The notes beneath the pieces were generated by a model. It was not told where the DNA came from and did no database searches. It saw only the letters and a program-made list of their open reading frames with translations. DNA of 17,142 nt from Bacteroidota bacterium. GTDB taxonomy: Bacteria; Bacteroidota; Bacteroidia; Flavobacteriales; Flavobacteriaceae. The stretch lies in NCBI GenBank assembly GCA_023427845.1, contig JAEYZX010000080.1:1-17142 (forward strand). Direction: 5' to 3'. Of the stretch, positions 1 through 6,391 are shown piece after piece. Position 1 is the stretch's first letter, and each line of letters begins with the position of its first letter. A program made the translations under genes and the position numbers.

Positions 1-993
1 GGACAGAAAAGTGCCGGAACGCGTGACCAGGATTTCCTTGAACACATGTATGTGGCAACAAATCACCAATACATGATGTTTTTTACGCAAAAAGGGAAAT
101 GTTTCTGGATGCGTGTCTACGAAATTCCTGAAGGAAGCAAGACCAGCAAAGGCCGTGCAATCCAAAACCTGATCAATATCGAAAGTGACGATAAAGTCAA
201 AGCATTTATCTGTACACGTGACTTAAAGGATCAGGAATACATCAATACGCATTACGTGATTATGGTGACCAAAAAAGGAATCGTGAAGAAGACCTCGCTT
301 GAGCAATATTCGCGTCCTCGTGTAAATGGCGTTGCCGCAATCACGATCCGCGAAGACGATGAGCTATTGGAAGCCAAGCTCACAAATGGCGAAAGCCAGA
401 TTCTGGTTGCGGTAAAATCGGGCAAACTTGTACGATTTGAAGAAAACAACACACGTCCGATGGGTCGAACAGCTTCAGGTGTCCGCGGAATTACCTTGGC
501 AAATGATCAGGACGAAGTAATTGGTATGGTTTCTGTAAACGACATGGAAAGTGAAATTCTGGTCGTTGCCGAAAATGGTTACGGGAAAAGATCCAGTCTT
601 GACGAATACCGTGTTACGAACCGTGGCGGAAAAGGAGTCAAGACACTCAATATTACCGAGAAGACCGGAATGTTGGTGTCGATCAATAACGTAACCGATG
701 CAGACGATTTGATGATCATCAACAAATCCGGACTTACCATCCGTATGGCGGTTGAAGACCTGCGGGTAATGGGACGCGCGACGCAGGGCGTGAAACTGAT
801 CAATATCAAAGGAAACGATTCGATCGCCGCCGTAACCAAAGTGATGAAAGAAGAGGAAGACATTGCACTTGAAGCAGCTCTTGAGGATATGGACAATGAG
901 GATAAACCTGTAATTTCATTGAATAGTGAAAACGCTGAATCAGTAGATGAAACTGATCAAAATGTTGAAGGAAACGAAGAATTAGAAGATTAA
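1..993 (+). CDS. gyrA: DNA gyrase subunit A, C-terminal part (5' end outside window)
   Basis: GyrA is the cleavage-religation subunit of DNA gyrase (A2B2), which introduces negative supercoils using ATP. Only the C-terminal domain is present: the reading frame is open from base 1 (GQKSAGTRDQDFLEHM...) and runs to a TAA at 991-993. The fragment shows the repeated blades of the DNA-wrapping beta-pinwheel, each with a basic stretch and a GxR/RGI-type turn (RPMGRTASGVRGITL, RVMGRATQGVKLI). A GyrA-box-like NRGGKG is encoded at 619-636; the canonical box of blade 1 would lie just upstream of the window. The last 45 or so residues are strongly acidic (many E/D), a tail type known in E. coli GyrA to modulate supercoiling. 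The TPR gene follows after 11 nt, so the two are probably co-transcribed. Identity is very secure. Gyrase rather than topoisomerase IV ParC is supported by the RGG box and the full blade set. Confidence 0.97.
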   Translation, partial: GQKSAGTRDQDFLEHMYVATNHQYMMFFTQKGKCFWMRVYEIPEGSKTSKGRAIQNLINIESDDKVKAFICTRDLKDQEYINTHYVIMVTKKGIVKKTSLEQYSRPRVNGVAAITIREDDELLEAKLTNGESQILVAVKSGKLVRFEENNTRPMGRTASGVRGITLANDQDEVIGMVSVNDMESEILVVAENGYGKRSSLDEYRVTNRGGKGVKTLNITEKTGMLVSINNVTDADDLMIINKSGLTIRMAVEDLRVMGRATQGVKLINIKGNDSIAAVTKVMKEEEDIALEAALEDMDNEDKPVISLNSENAESVDETDQNVEGNEELED

Positions 994-1004
994 ATTATAA
1001 CGAT

Positions 1005-2327
1005 ATGAAATTAAATCAACTGACGGTTGTAGCGGCATTATTAATAGCTTCTGCAGGGATTGCGCAAAAAGATCAATTGAAGGCGCTCAAAAAAATCCAT
1101 GATAAGTCGGCCCTCACCGCAAAAGATGTGGCCGAATATAACAAACATGTAACGGAATCCGAACCTTTGCTGGCTTCAGCATCGGAATCCGACCGTGCCT
1201 ATCTCACCTATTATAAAGCTTCTGCTCCGTTAATGGCACTGTCTACCCCGGAAGGCAAAGCCAACCCGGCAGCTGCGATGAAAACAATGTCGCCATCAGC
1301 GATCACCAATTTTGCCGTTGCATCGGCAGCAGTTATCGATCTTGAAAAAAAATCCGGTAAAAAGGTGCTCACAGACGACATCAACACGAAAATTGATGTA
1401 ATAAAGCCACTATTACTGGCGCAAGCCGTTAAATTCGGCGATCAGAAGAAATTTAAGGAAGGATCTGACGTACTGTATTCAATCTATGAACTCGATAAAA
1501 GCAATCCTGAGACACTTTATTTCGCAGCGAGTTATGCGCTTGATGCAAAGGATTATGATACGGCTCTAAATTATTTTTCAGAATTGAAGGACTTGAACTA
1601 TACCGGGGCGGGAACAGCATATTTTGCAACCAGCCTTTTAGATGACAAGGAAACAGAGTTCGGATCCGAAGCTGAAATGAACCGTTATGTCAGCGTTTTG
1701 AAAACACACACAAAGCCGCGAACTGCTCCAATTCCGTCACGTCGGCCCGAAATATTGAAGCGGACTGCATTTATCTTGATTGAGCAGAAGAAATATGATG
1801 AAGCAAAAGCGGTAATTCAGCAGGCAAAAAGCGAAAATCCTGATGATACGTCTATATTGCTGACTGAAGCCGACCTTTATCTAAAACTTAATGAAATGGA
1901 TAAATACAAAAATACCATTTCGCAAGTACTACAGAAAAACCCGAATGATGCAATATTAAATTACAACCTTGGGGTAGTGACGCTCAACAGTGGGCAGTTT
2001 GATGAAGCGGAAAAGTATTTTCTTCGTACCGTAGAGTTAAAGCCCGACTATGCGGATGCTTATGTGAACCTTGCGGCAATAAAACTAAAAGCCGATGCAA
2101 AGTTGGTCGAGGAAATGAACAAACTGGGGACATCGGCGGCCGAGAATAAAAAATACGATGCGCTGAAAGCCGAACGAAACAAACTTTTCCGAAGTACATT
2201 ACCGTACCTAGAAAAGGCTTATGAAATCGATCCTAAAAACGAAGCAGTGCTGGACAACCTTATGAGTGTCTACAACTACCTCGAAATGACCGACAAATAC
2301 AAAGCACTTAAAGCGCAGCGGCAATAA
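1005..2327 (+). CDS. Exported tetratricopeptide-repeat protein
   Basis: This 440-aa protein starts with a typical Sec signal peptide (MKLNQLTVVAALLIASAGIA, then QKDQ), so it should be periplasmic or envelope-attached. The rest is helical with TPR units, clearest around residues 135-200, 250-313 (KKYDEAKAVIQQA, then DLYLKLNEMDKY), 316-349 (YNLGVVTLNSGQFDEAEKYF, then TVELKPDYADAY) and 395-435. No catalytic motif is visible, so it is most likely a scaffold or protein-interaction module; the partner is unknown. It lies 11 nt behind gyrA and ends just before a strong terminator, so it is probably the last gene of the gyrA transcript. I know of no demonstrated functional link between the two. The start is the first ATG after the gyrA stop and gives an intact signal peptide. 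The family (TPR) is secure; the function is not known. Confidence 0.9.
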   Translation: MKLNQLTVVAALLIASAGIAQKDQLKALKKIHDKSALTAKDVAEYNKHVTESEPLLASASESDRAYLTYYKASAPLMALSTPEGKANPAAAMKTMSPSAITNFAVASAAVIDLEKKSGKKVLTDDINTKIDVIKPLLLAQAVKFGDQKKFKEGSDVLYSIYELDKSNPETLYFAASYALDAKDYDTALNYFSELKDLNYTGAGTAYFATSLLDDKETEFGSEAEMNRYVSVLKTHTKPRTAPIPSRRPEILKRTAFILIEQKKYDEAKAVIQQAKSENPDDTSILLTEADLYLKLNEMDKYKNTISQVLQKNPNDAILNYNLGVVTLNSGQFDEAEKYFLRTVELKPDYADAYVNLAAIKLKADAKLVEEMNKLGTSAAENKKYDALKAERNKLFRSTLPYLEKAYEIDPKNEAVLDNLMSVYNYLEMTDKYKALKAQRQ

Positions 2328-2343
2328 ATAATTGTCGCACACC

Positions 2344-2375
2344 AAAAAAGCCGAAACATTGTTTCGGCTTTTTTT
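2344..2375. terminator. Bidirectional intrinsic terminator
   Basis: A perfect 8-bp stem (GCCGAAAC 2350-2357, loop ATT, GTTTCGGC 2361-2368) is flanked by six A's on the left and seven T's on the right. It therefore works as a rho-independent terminator on either strand. It sits between the convergent TPR gene (stop at 2327) and the C40 peptidase gene (stop codon 2374-2376). It overlaps the last two bases of the peptidase stop codon. Confidence 0.93.
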
Positions 2376-3135
2376 ATATATATTTTTTGATGACGCGGAG
2401 TTTATGGGTGTGTCTGTTGGCTTCCGCATTGTATATTCCCAAATGATCCAGCCGGTCTATTCGGACCTTTCCGCTTGCATGGATGATATAATTGTTTTCC
2501 ATTATGATTCCAACGTGGATGATTCGCCCTTCTTCATTATCGAAAAATGCCAAATCGCCGGGTTCACTTTCCTCGATGAAACTCAGCGCTTCACCATGTG
2601 CTGCCTGCTGAGAAGCGTCCCGTGGCAATTTGTAGCCATTCAGTTTGTAAACCATCTGCGTGAATCCTGAGCAGTCAATCCCAAACGGTGTTTTCCCGCC
2701 CCACAAGTACGGTGCGTTCAAATACATAAACGATGTGGGGACCAGTTTGGATTTCGGTTTGGAACCACAGACTTTTAGTCCTTCAAATTCAAATTTATTG
2801 ACATTGATTTCCGGATGATTCAGGAAAGACAATGATGATCCAAGGGGAACAGGCATCAGAACATTTGATTCGGATGTCACATATTCCACAAGATCGGAAT
2901 TCAATATGACTACATCGTCTGATAAAGTTTGGTAGTCCGAAGCCGAGATTTCCTGGAATTGCTTAGAATCGACCCATCCTTCATAGTCGTCATATTGCAA
3001 TCGGATTTTTGCCCATTGCTTTTGCCGTTCAACTATTTCGAAATGTTCGCCGAACAATGCCTGCGAGACGATTTCGCTGCGGTCATCAGGTTCGCTGCGG
3101 ATTGGAATTATGGCTAAATTGCAGATTCCGAACAT
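2374..3135 (-). CDS. C40 (NlpC/P60) family peptidoglycan peptidase with SH3-type N-terminus
   Basis: This is a 253-aa cysteine peptidase of the NlpC/P60 family, which cleaves D-Glu to diaminopimelate (or similar) bonds in murein peptides. The C-terminal catalytic domain (about residues 138-250) has Cys155 in DCSGF, His207 in HVGI and His219 in HASG, with the usual YLWGGKTPFGIDCSG context. The N-terminal 60 residues look like a bacterial SH3 domain (SEIVSQALFGEHFEIVERQ, WAKIRLQYDDYEGWV), and residues 70-135 may form a second one. There is no signal peptide or lipobox. By analogy with the YkfC group of three-domain enzymes I infer a cytoplasmic role, trimming recycled murein peptides rather than the sacculus. 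The gene lies downstream of the thiolase on the same strand with a 126-nt gap that holds a palindrome, and it ends in the shared terminator. No obvious promoter is visible directly upstream. Family assignment is firm; substrate is inferred. Confidence 0.92.
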   Translation of the reverse strand: MFGICNLAIIPIRSEPDDRSEIVSQALFGEHFEIVERQKQWAKIRLQYDDYEGWVDSKQFQEISASDYQTLSDDVVILNSDLVEYVTSESNVLMPVPLGSSLSFLNHPEINVNKFEFEGLKVCGSKPKSKLVPTSFMYLNAPYLWGGKTPFGIDCSGFTQMVYKLNGYKLPRDASQQAAHGEALSFIEESEPGDLAFFDNEEGRIIHVGIIMENNYIIHASGKVRIDRLDHLGIYNAEANRHTHKLRVIKKYI

Positions 3136-3181
3136 TTTTTTTGTTTAGGAGCTGATCCTGCTTTCACTGCTATCTTTTTGC

Positions 3182-3214
3182 AACCCTTTCAGGGTTTTGA
3201 ACCCTGAAAGGGTT
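3182..3214. repeat. Intergenic palindrome, REP-like
   Basis: AACCCTTTCAGGGTT (3182-3196) is followed by a TTG spacer and its exact reverse complement AACCCTGAAAGGGTT (3200-3214), a perfect 15-bp stem with a 3-nt loop. Each arm is itself nearly palindromic (AACCCT...AGGGTT). The flanks continue the symmetry imperfectly (TATCTTTTTG on the left, CAAAAAGGATA on the right). On neither strand is it followed by a clear T-run, so it is a poor intrinsic terminator. It lies between two co-directional genes. The form resembles dispersed palindromic REP/BIME-type elements; being repeated elsewhere in the genome is an inference. Confidence 0.7.
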
Positions 3215-3261
3215 TTACAAAAAGGATATCCGCTCAATCAGGGCTAGGCATTTCGGTACGA

Positions 3262-4440
3262 TTATATTTTCTCTATTACGATTGCAGACGCACCGCCACC
3301 GCCGTTGCAGATCGCAGCCGCGCCGATTTTGGCATTGTTCTGCTCAAGCACATTGATCAGCGTAATGATGATCCTGACCCCCGAACATCCTAGCGGATGA
3401 CCAAGCGATACCGCGCCGCCATTCACGTTGACCTTATCAGCATCAAGATTCAGGATTTGCATGTTCGCAAGCCCTACAACAGAAAATGCTTCGTTGAATT
3501 CAAAATAATCAACGTCGTCAATTGAAAGTCCGGCTTTTTTAAGCGCTTTTGGCAATGCTTTCGATGGAGAAGTGGTGAACCATTTTGGCTCCTGCTCCGC
3601 ATCGGCATAGCTTCTGACATAAGCCAAAGGTTTTAAACCTAGTGAATTTGCTTTTTCTTCGCTCATCACCACAACAGCACCGGCGCCATCATTTATGGTC
3701 GATGCATTCGCAGCAGTGACGGTTCCTTCTTTGGTGAAGACTGCGTTGAGTGACGCTATTTTATCGAGTTTTACATTGGTATATTCTTCATCCCGCGACA
3801 CCATTATCGGATCGCCCTTTCGCTGCGGAACTGCAACCGGAACAACTTCATTGTCGAATTTACCGGCTTCCCAGGCTTTTGCCGAACGCTCATACGACTG
3901 AATCGCGAATTTATCCTGATCTTCGCGTGATATGTTGTATTCTTTTGCGCAATCATCGGCGCAAACTCCCATGGCATTATTGTCATAGGCATCTGTAAGG
4001 CCGTCTTTCTGAAGTCCGTCGATCATTGTCGTCGGGCCAAATTTATATCCGTTACGCAAATGCACATAATGCGGAATAAGGCTCATGTTTTCCATTCCGC
4101 CTGCCACGACAATTTCTGCGTCGCCGGCCTGTATCGCCTGAGCGGCAAGCATTACCGATTTCATTCCCGAAGCGCAGACTTTATTGACTGTGGTCGCTAC
4201 AACACTGTCGGGCAATCCCGCAAGTCGCGAAGCCTGTCTGGCGGGAGCCTGGCCAACGCCTGCCTGTACCACATTTCCCATATAAACTTCATCCACAAGA
4301 TTATAATCGAGATTGATCTTATCGAGTGCGCCTTTTATCGCCACTGCGCCCAATTGCGGTGCAGTCATCGTTGATAAGGCACCCATGAAACTTCCAATTG
4401 GCGTGCGTGCCGCCGAAACTATAACAACTTTTTTGGTCAT
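3262..4440 (-). CDS. Acetyl-CoA C-acyltransferase (thiolase)
   Basis: This 392-aa protein is a complete thiolase of the usual family length. Thiolases either condense two acetyl-CoA to acetoacetyl-CoA or cleave 3-ketoacyl-CoA in beta-oxidation; they are soluble tetramers. The nucleophile is Cys89 in VNKVCASGMKS. The second-half catalytic set is present: Asn316 in FNEAF, His348 in GGAVSLGHPLGCSG, and Cys378 in CNGGGGAS. The N-terminus (KVVIVSAARTPIGSF) is standard, and the ATG at 4440 is the natural start. No other fatty-acid degradation gene adjoins it, so the choice between biosynthetic acetyl-CoA acetyltransferase (AtoB/PhaA-like) and degradative FadA-type cannot be made from context. The CxxGxxS and GHPxGxSG sequence style and the length favour the acetyl-CoA acetyltransferase type. 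A plausible promoter lies about 45-75 nt upstream. Confidence 0.95.
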   Translation of the reverse strand: MTKKVVIVSAARTPIGSFMGALSTMTAPQLGAVAIKGALDKINLDYNLVDEVYMGNVVQAGVGQAPARQASRLAGLPDSVVATTVNKVCASGMKSVMLAAQAIQAGDAEIVVAGGMENMSLIPHYVHLRNGYKFGPTTMIDGLQKDGLTDAYDNNAMGVCADDCAKEYNISREDQDKFAIQSYERSAKAWEAGKFDNEVVPVAVPQRKGDPIMVSRDEEYTNVKLDKIASLNAVFTKEGTVTAANASTINDGAGAVVVMSEEKANSLGLKPLAYVRSYADAEQEPKWFTTSPSKALPKALKKAGLSIDDVDYFEFNEAFSVVGLANMQILNLDADKVNVNGGAVSLGHPLGCSGVRIIITLINVLEQNNAKIGAAAICNGGGGASAIVIEKI

Positions 4441-4483
4441 GATTGTAGTATTGTATTGAGTTGCGAAAGTACGGAATTTTAGC

Positions 4484-4514
4484 CAAAAAATAGAAATGCG
4501 GGTGCGAGGTCAAA
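4484..4514 (-). promoter_or_regulatory. Putative Bacteroidota-type promoter for the thiolase gene
   Basis: On the minus strand TTTG (4514-4511) is followed after 18 nt by TATTTTTTG (4492-4484). This is one base longer than the Bacteroidota -7 consensus TAnnTTTG. Transcription would start near 4479, giving a leader of about 40 nt before the ATG at 4440. An alternative perfect -7 match, TAAATTTG (4518-4511, minus strand), has no -33 partner at the right distance. An AT-rich 8-bp inverted repeat (4559-4566 and 4574-4581) lies further upstream and is otherwise unexplained. Confidence 0.35.
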
Positions 4515-4647
4515 TTTAAATCTTGTGAAATTTCGTATTAAGATGTGTCAATGCTTTAACTTATAAAAAAAGATTATAAGTATGCGCTTGATTATGAGCA
4601 AGTATTGTACAGATTCTAAAAATTAGGCAAAAAAACTGACGGAATTG

Positions 4648-4678
4648 TTGCGGAATTTAGTTTGAAAAGTTACATTTG
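4648..4678 (+). promoter_or_regulatory. Promoter of the tRNA operon
   Basis: TTG (4648-4650, preceded by a second TTG) is separated by 20 nt from TACATTTG (4671-4678), an exact match to the Bacteroidota -7 box TAnnTTTG. Transcription would begin around 4683, some 28 nt before the tRNA-Ser 5' end. Position and match quality make this the best promoter in the window. Confidence 0.7.
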
Positions 4679-4710
4679 CAACCGCTTAAAAGTTCTACGT
4701 TCTTAAGCAT

Positions 4711-4797
4711 GGAGAGTTGCCTGAGAGGCCGAAAGGACATGTTTGCTAAACATGCGTATGGGAAACTGTACCAAGGGTTCGAATCCCTTACTCTCCG
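4711..4797 (+). tRNA. tRNA-Ser (anticodon GCT)
   Basis: The acceptor stem GGAGAGT pairs with ACTCTCC (4790-4796), with discriminator G at 4797 as expected for serine. The anticodon stem ACATG/CATGT encloses loop TTGCTAA with GCT at 4745-4747, reading AGC/AGU codons. A long variable arm (GCGTATGGGAAACTGTACC region) marks a class II tRNA, and GGTTCGAATCC forms the T arm. CCA is not encoded. Confidence 0.96.
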
Positions 4798-4809
4798 CTT
4801 TTATTTTTT

Positions 4810-4884
4810 CGGGGTGTAGCGTAGCCCGGTCATCGCGCCTGGTTTGGGACCAGGAGGTCGCAGGTTCGAATCCTGCCACCCCGA
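4810..4884 (+). tRNA. tRNA-Pro (anticodon TGG)
   Basis: The acceptor stem CGGGGTG pairs with CACCCCG (4877-4883), discriminator A at 4884. The anticodon stem CCTGG/CCAGG holds TGG at 4845-4847, which can read all CCN codons by wobble. The T arm is CAGGTTCGAATCCTG. It starts 12 nt after tRNA-Ser in the same operon. CCA is not encoded. Confidence 0.96.
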
Positions 4885-4898
4885 CACATTATGGAGCA

Positions 4899-4972
<74 letters not shown>

Positions 4973-4984
4973 CGAATGAATCAT

Positions 4985-5033
4985 AGCCCTTGAAACTGAA
5001 TTAAATTATTTAAATTCAGTTTCAAGGGCTTTT
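4985..5033 (+). terminator. Terminator of the tRNA operon
   Basis: An 18-bp perfect inverted repeat (4985-5002 and 5013-5030, beginning AGCCCTTGAAACTG) encloses a 10-nt AT-rich loop and is followed by TTT, so the stem ends in TTTT including its last base. It begins 13 nt after tRNA-Arg. The stem is unusually long and the T-run short, but the position fits termination of the tRNA transcript. Confidence 0.75.
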
Positions 5034-5192
5034 GAATTTCAGCGCAGAGCGATAAAGGACGGGCGCCAATTTCTTCGTGAATTGATTTATCCAATACAAA
5101 TTTCCCGGGATTTACTTAGTTGCGAATGTATGGTCAGGCGATCTTTTTCATGGAATCGCCAAATATTCGGATATTGCGAAGAAATCAAGACC

Positions 5193-5825
5193 ATGAAATC
5201 ATTCCTTTGCTTTTTCGCCATTATGCTTCCGTTGTTATCCCATTGTCAAAATAGGGCCGACAATGAATCTGGCGTTTCTGACACCACTTTCGTAAATCTA
5301 AAAGATTATAGTGGAGATTTTCATTACGACATGAAATATGCCACTGCCGACAACTTCCTTAAAGCTAAAGTATACGATTGTGATGAATGCTATTTGCGCT
5401 ATCGGACAGTAAAAGCCCTGATCGCAGCGAATGATATCTTCGGAAAACTTGGCTATAAAATCAGTATTTACGATTGCTATCGTCCGCTCGATATTCAAAA
5501 ACGAATGTGGAAAATAGTGTCCGATCCGAAATTTGTCGCCGAGCCCGCGAAAGGCTCTATTCATAACCGTGGAGGTGCTGTCGATATAACGTTGCTCGAC
5601 AAATATGGAAATCCACTCGACATGGGAACATCCTTTGACCATTTCGGCCCTGAGTCGGCCCACAATTACAATAAACTTACCGAACAGCAAAAGAACAATC
5701 GCCGCCTACTTAGCGAAGTTATGGTCGCGTCCGGGTTTACGATTTTAGAAAGTGAATGGTGGCATTACGACCTGAAAGGTTCTTCAGCAGAAAAGCTTTC
5801 CAATTTTAAGTGGGAATGTCACTGA
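5193..5825 (+). CDS. D-alanyl-D-alanine dipeptidase, VanX/DdpX type (M15D), exported
   Basis: This 210-aa zinc dipeptidase should hydrolyse D-Ala-D-Ala. The M15D motifs are present: Arg97 in CYRP, the zinc ligands His124 and Asp131 in SIHNRGGAVD, and Glu188 plus His191 in EWWHYD. I start at the ATG at 5193 because it gives a signal sequence (MKSFLCFFAIMLPLLSHC); a longer in-frame reading from 5082 would put a poorly coding stretch ahead of it. Cys18 may be a lipidation site (LSHC is a non-canonical lipobox), so the product is a periplasmic enzyme or lipoprotein. There is no vanH/vanA neighbour, so a resistance operon is not indicated; peptidoglycan dipeptide salvage is more likely. The 159-nt region before the start shows no clear promoter. 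Its stop overlaps the convergent hypothetical gene by 7 nt. Confidence 0.9.
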   Translation: MKSFLCFFAIMLPLLSHCQNRADNESGVSDTTFVNLKDYSGDFHYDMKYATADNFLKAKVYDCDECYLRYRTVKALIAANDIFGKLGYKISIYDCYRPLDIQKRMWKIVSDPKFVAEPAKGSIHNRGGAVDITLLDKYGNPLDMGTSFDHFGPESAHNYNKLTEQQKNNRRLLSEVMVASGFTILESEWWHYDLKGSSAEKLSNFKWECH

Positions 5826-6388
5826 GCCAGACAATCCATCATATTGATGAAAAAACGTTGTGGATCAAAATCAGTTTTGTGCAACTCCGACCGCAGAACG
5901 CTCGGGAAAACATAATCCTTCGTTTCAGTAGCATACTTTATCCGCATCAGTCCCACCGGCGATGTAACGAGATCTTCAAATGAATTTGGCGCAAATGCGA
6001 AGTAGGCCGTTAAAATATGATTGTTGAAGCCTTGATCATTTCTGACATTTGTGCCACACGTCATATCACCTCGATACACGAGCGTCACAATTTTTCCGTT
6101 GTCAAGCTGCAAAAAAATACGTGAGTTCTTGTCAAGGCAATTAGCGGCAATGAATTCCTTGCTGCGGGCAATCATCTGCATCTTCAGCAATGGCATCTCT
6201 TTATCCATCGCAAGTGCAAAATAGATATAAGCGGATCGTCCTGCAAAATTTTGTTCGGCCACCAAATAATCGGCGGTCTCTTTAAACGTTCCCAGACTAT
6301 CCGTCACATTAACTGCAAACTCACACGGCTTTTGCGCGTATAAACCTATCTGTGTCAAAAATAATGTAACTAATAAAATCGATTTCAT
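5819..6388 (-). CDS. Exported protein of unknown function, last gene of the tsaD operon
   Basis: I do not recognise this 189-aa protein. It has a signal peptide (MKSILLVTLFLTQIGLYAQ, cleavage likely near residue 19). The mature part appears to be mixed alpha/beta with no membrane segment. Mature cysteines at 22, 84, 111 and 186 could form two disulfides. A segment RIFLQLDNGKIVTLVYRGD (90-108) reads like beta strands. The ATG at 6388 lies 3 nt after the methyltransferase stop, so translation is probably coupled to it. The gene ends in a 7-nt tail-to-tail overlap with the VanX-like gene (TCACTGA carries both stops), leaving no room for a separate terminator. Being a real gene is well supported by the signal peptide and operon spacing; its role is unknown. 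Confidence 0.8.
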   Translation of the reverse strand: MKSILLVTLFLTQIGLYAQKPCEFAVNVTDSLGTFKETADYLVAEQNFAGRSAYIYFALAMDKEMPLLKMQMIARSKEFIAANCLDKNSRIFLQLDNGKIVTLVYRGDMTCGTNVRNDQGFNNHILTAYFAFAPNSFEDLVTSPVGLMRIKYATETKDYVFPSVLRSELHKTDFDPQRFFINMMDCLAQ

Positions 6389-6391
6389 TCT

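Noticed and set aside
2332..2670. Plus-strand open frame of 112 codons after the TPR gene
   Set aside because: It runs through the terminator and antisense to the C40 peptidase, whose catalytic motifs prove the minus strand is coding.
3182..3214. Palindrome as intrinsic terminator of the thiolase gene
   Set aside because: Reading on the minus strand, GCAAAAAG rather than a T-run follows the stem; the plus strand has only TTTT then ACAAAAA.
5082..5192. N-terminal extension of the VanX-like protein
   Set aside because: The extension is not coding-like and would bury a clear signal peptide that starts at the ATG at 5193.
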